From NCBI GenBank assembly GCA_910585855.1, contig CAJUGZ010000102.1, forward strand, positions 1 through 13,239: a stretch of 13,239 nucleotides of DNA, given 5' to 3'. Origin of the DNA: an uncultured Lachnospiraceae bacterium (GTDB lineage: Bacteria; Bacillota_A; Clostridia; Lachnospirales; Lachnospiraceae). The notes under the pieces are model-generated. The model ran no database searches and was not told the origin of the DNA. It was given only the letters and a program-made list of their open reading frames with translations. Positions within the stretch are counted from its first letter, which is position 1. The number at the start of each line of letters is the position of its first letter. Shown piece by piece: positions 13,166-13,239 of this stretch. A program made the position numbers and the translations under genes.

Positions 13166-13239
13166 TCAGTCATAAAACATCCTCTTCTCTATTATCCGGG
13201 CTAAACACGCCCCTTTTTTTGCATACCCTGCATAGAAGC
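13166..13239. other. Right edge, no gene seen
   Basis: The last bases contain GGGC-N7-GCCC (13198-13212) followed by a T7 run, a weak terminator-like hairpin for rightward transcripts. No coding region is supported; the window ends here. Confidence 0.3.

Noticed and set aside
1..13239. CRISPR array, tRNA, rRNA, integrase or transposase gene
   Set aside because: No regularly spaced repeats with unique spacers, no cloverleaf-like or rRNA-like sequence and no protein with recombinase motifs were seen on either strand.

Overview
The window looks like chromosomal DNA from a low-GC Gram-positive of the class Clostridia, most likely a Lachnospiraceae-type gut bacterium. The evidence is strong A/T bias, purine-rich GGAGG-type ribosome binding sites before almost every gene, a Gram-positive style lipoprotein signal peptide, and a GC-rich dispersed repeat whose translation (…RANCAPVRPVG or …RIAPRFVRLD) I recall as spurious small ORFs in that family. 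The assignment is an inference; there is no rRNA or tRNA to anchor it.

Layout. (1) 1-814 has no intact gene: a short broken coding remnant (49-216), then a GC-rich inverted pair of a dispersed repeat (381-712). (2) 815-4701 (+) is a four-gene operon for an ABC importer of the carbohydrate (CUT1) type: lipoprotein solute-binding protein, a membrane-anchored protein of uncertain role whose C-terminus recalls a periplasmic-adaptor domain, then MalF-like and MalG-like permeases. The genes are tightly packed or overlapping and there is no ATPase gene, so a shared ATPase encoded elsewhere is expected. (3) 4707-4876 is a long GC-rich palindrome in the convergent gap. (4) 4953-8520 (-) encodes the two half-transporters of a heterodimeric multidrug-type ABC exporter, with one consensus and one degenerate nucleotide site.

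(5) 8521-8952 is an AT-rich regulatory gap. (6) 8953-11275 is a compact Type II restriction-modification module: a PD-(D/E)XK endonuclease resembling the NgoBV/NlaIV (GGNNCC) family on +, a shared terminator, and on - a C5-cytosine methyltransferase preceded by a 59-residue AbrB/MazE-like DNA-binding protein. The small gene has a near-consensus promoter overlaid by four 11-bp repeats, and a related box lies just behind the TTGACT of the endonuclease gene. This suggests that the small protein acts as the system's controller. (7) 11303-12837 (-) is a two-gene ABC-2 type transporter (ATPase plus membrane subunit) with a strong promoter and palindromic operator candidates but no regulator gene in view. 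(8) 13008 to the end carries a third copy of the GC-rich repeat.

The most interesting part is the restriction-modification module with its AbrB-like candidate controller and shared promoter elements. Next are the adaptor-like protein inside a sugar importer operon and the two families of GC-rich palindromic elements.
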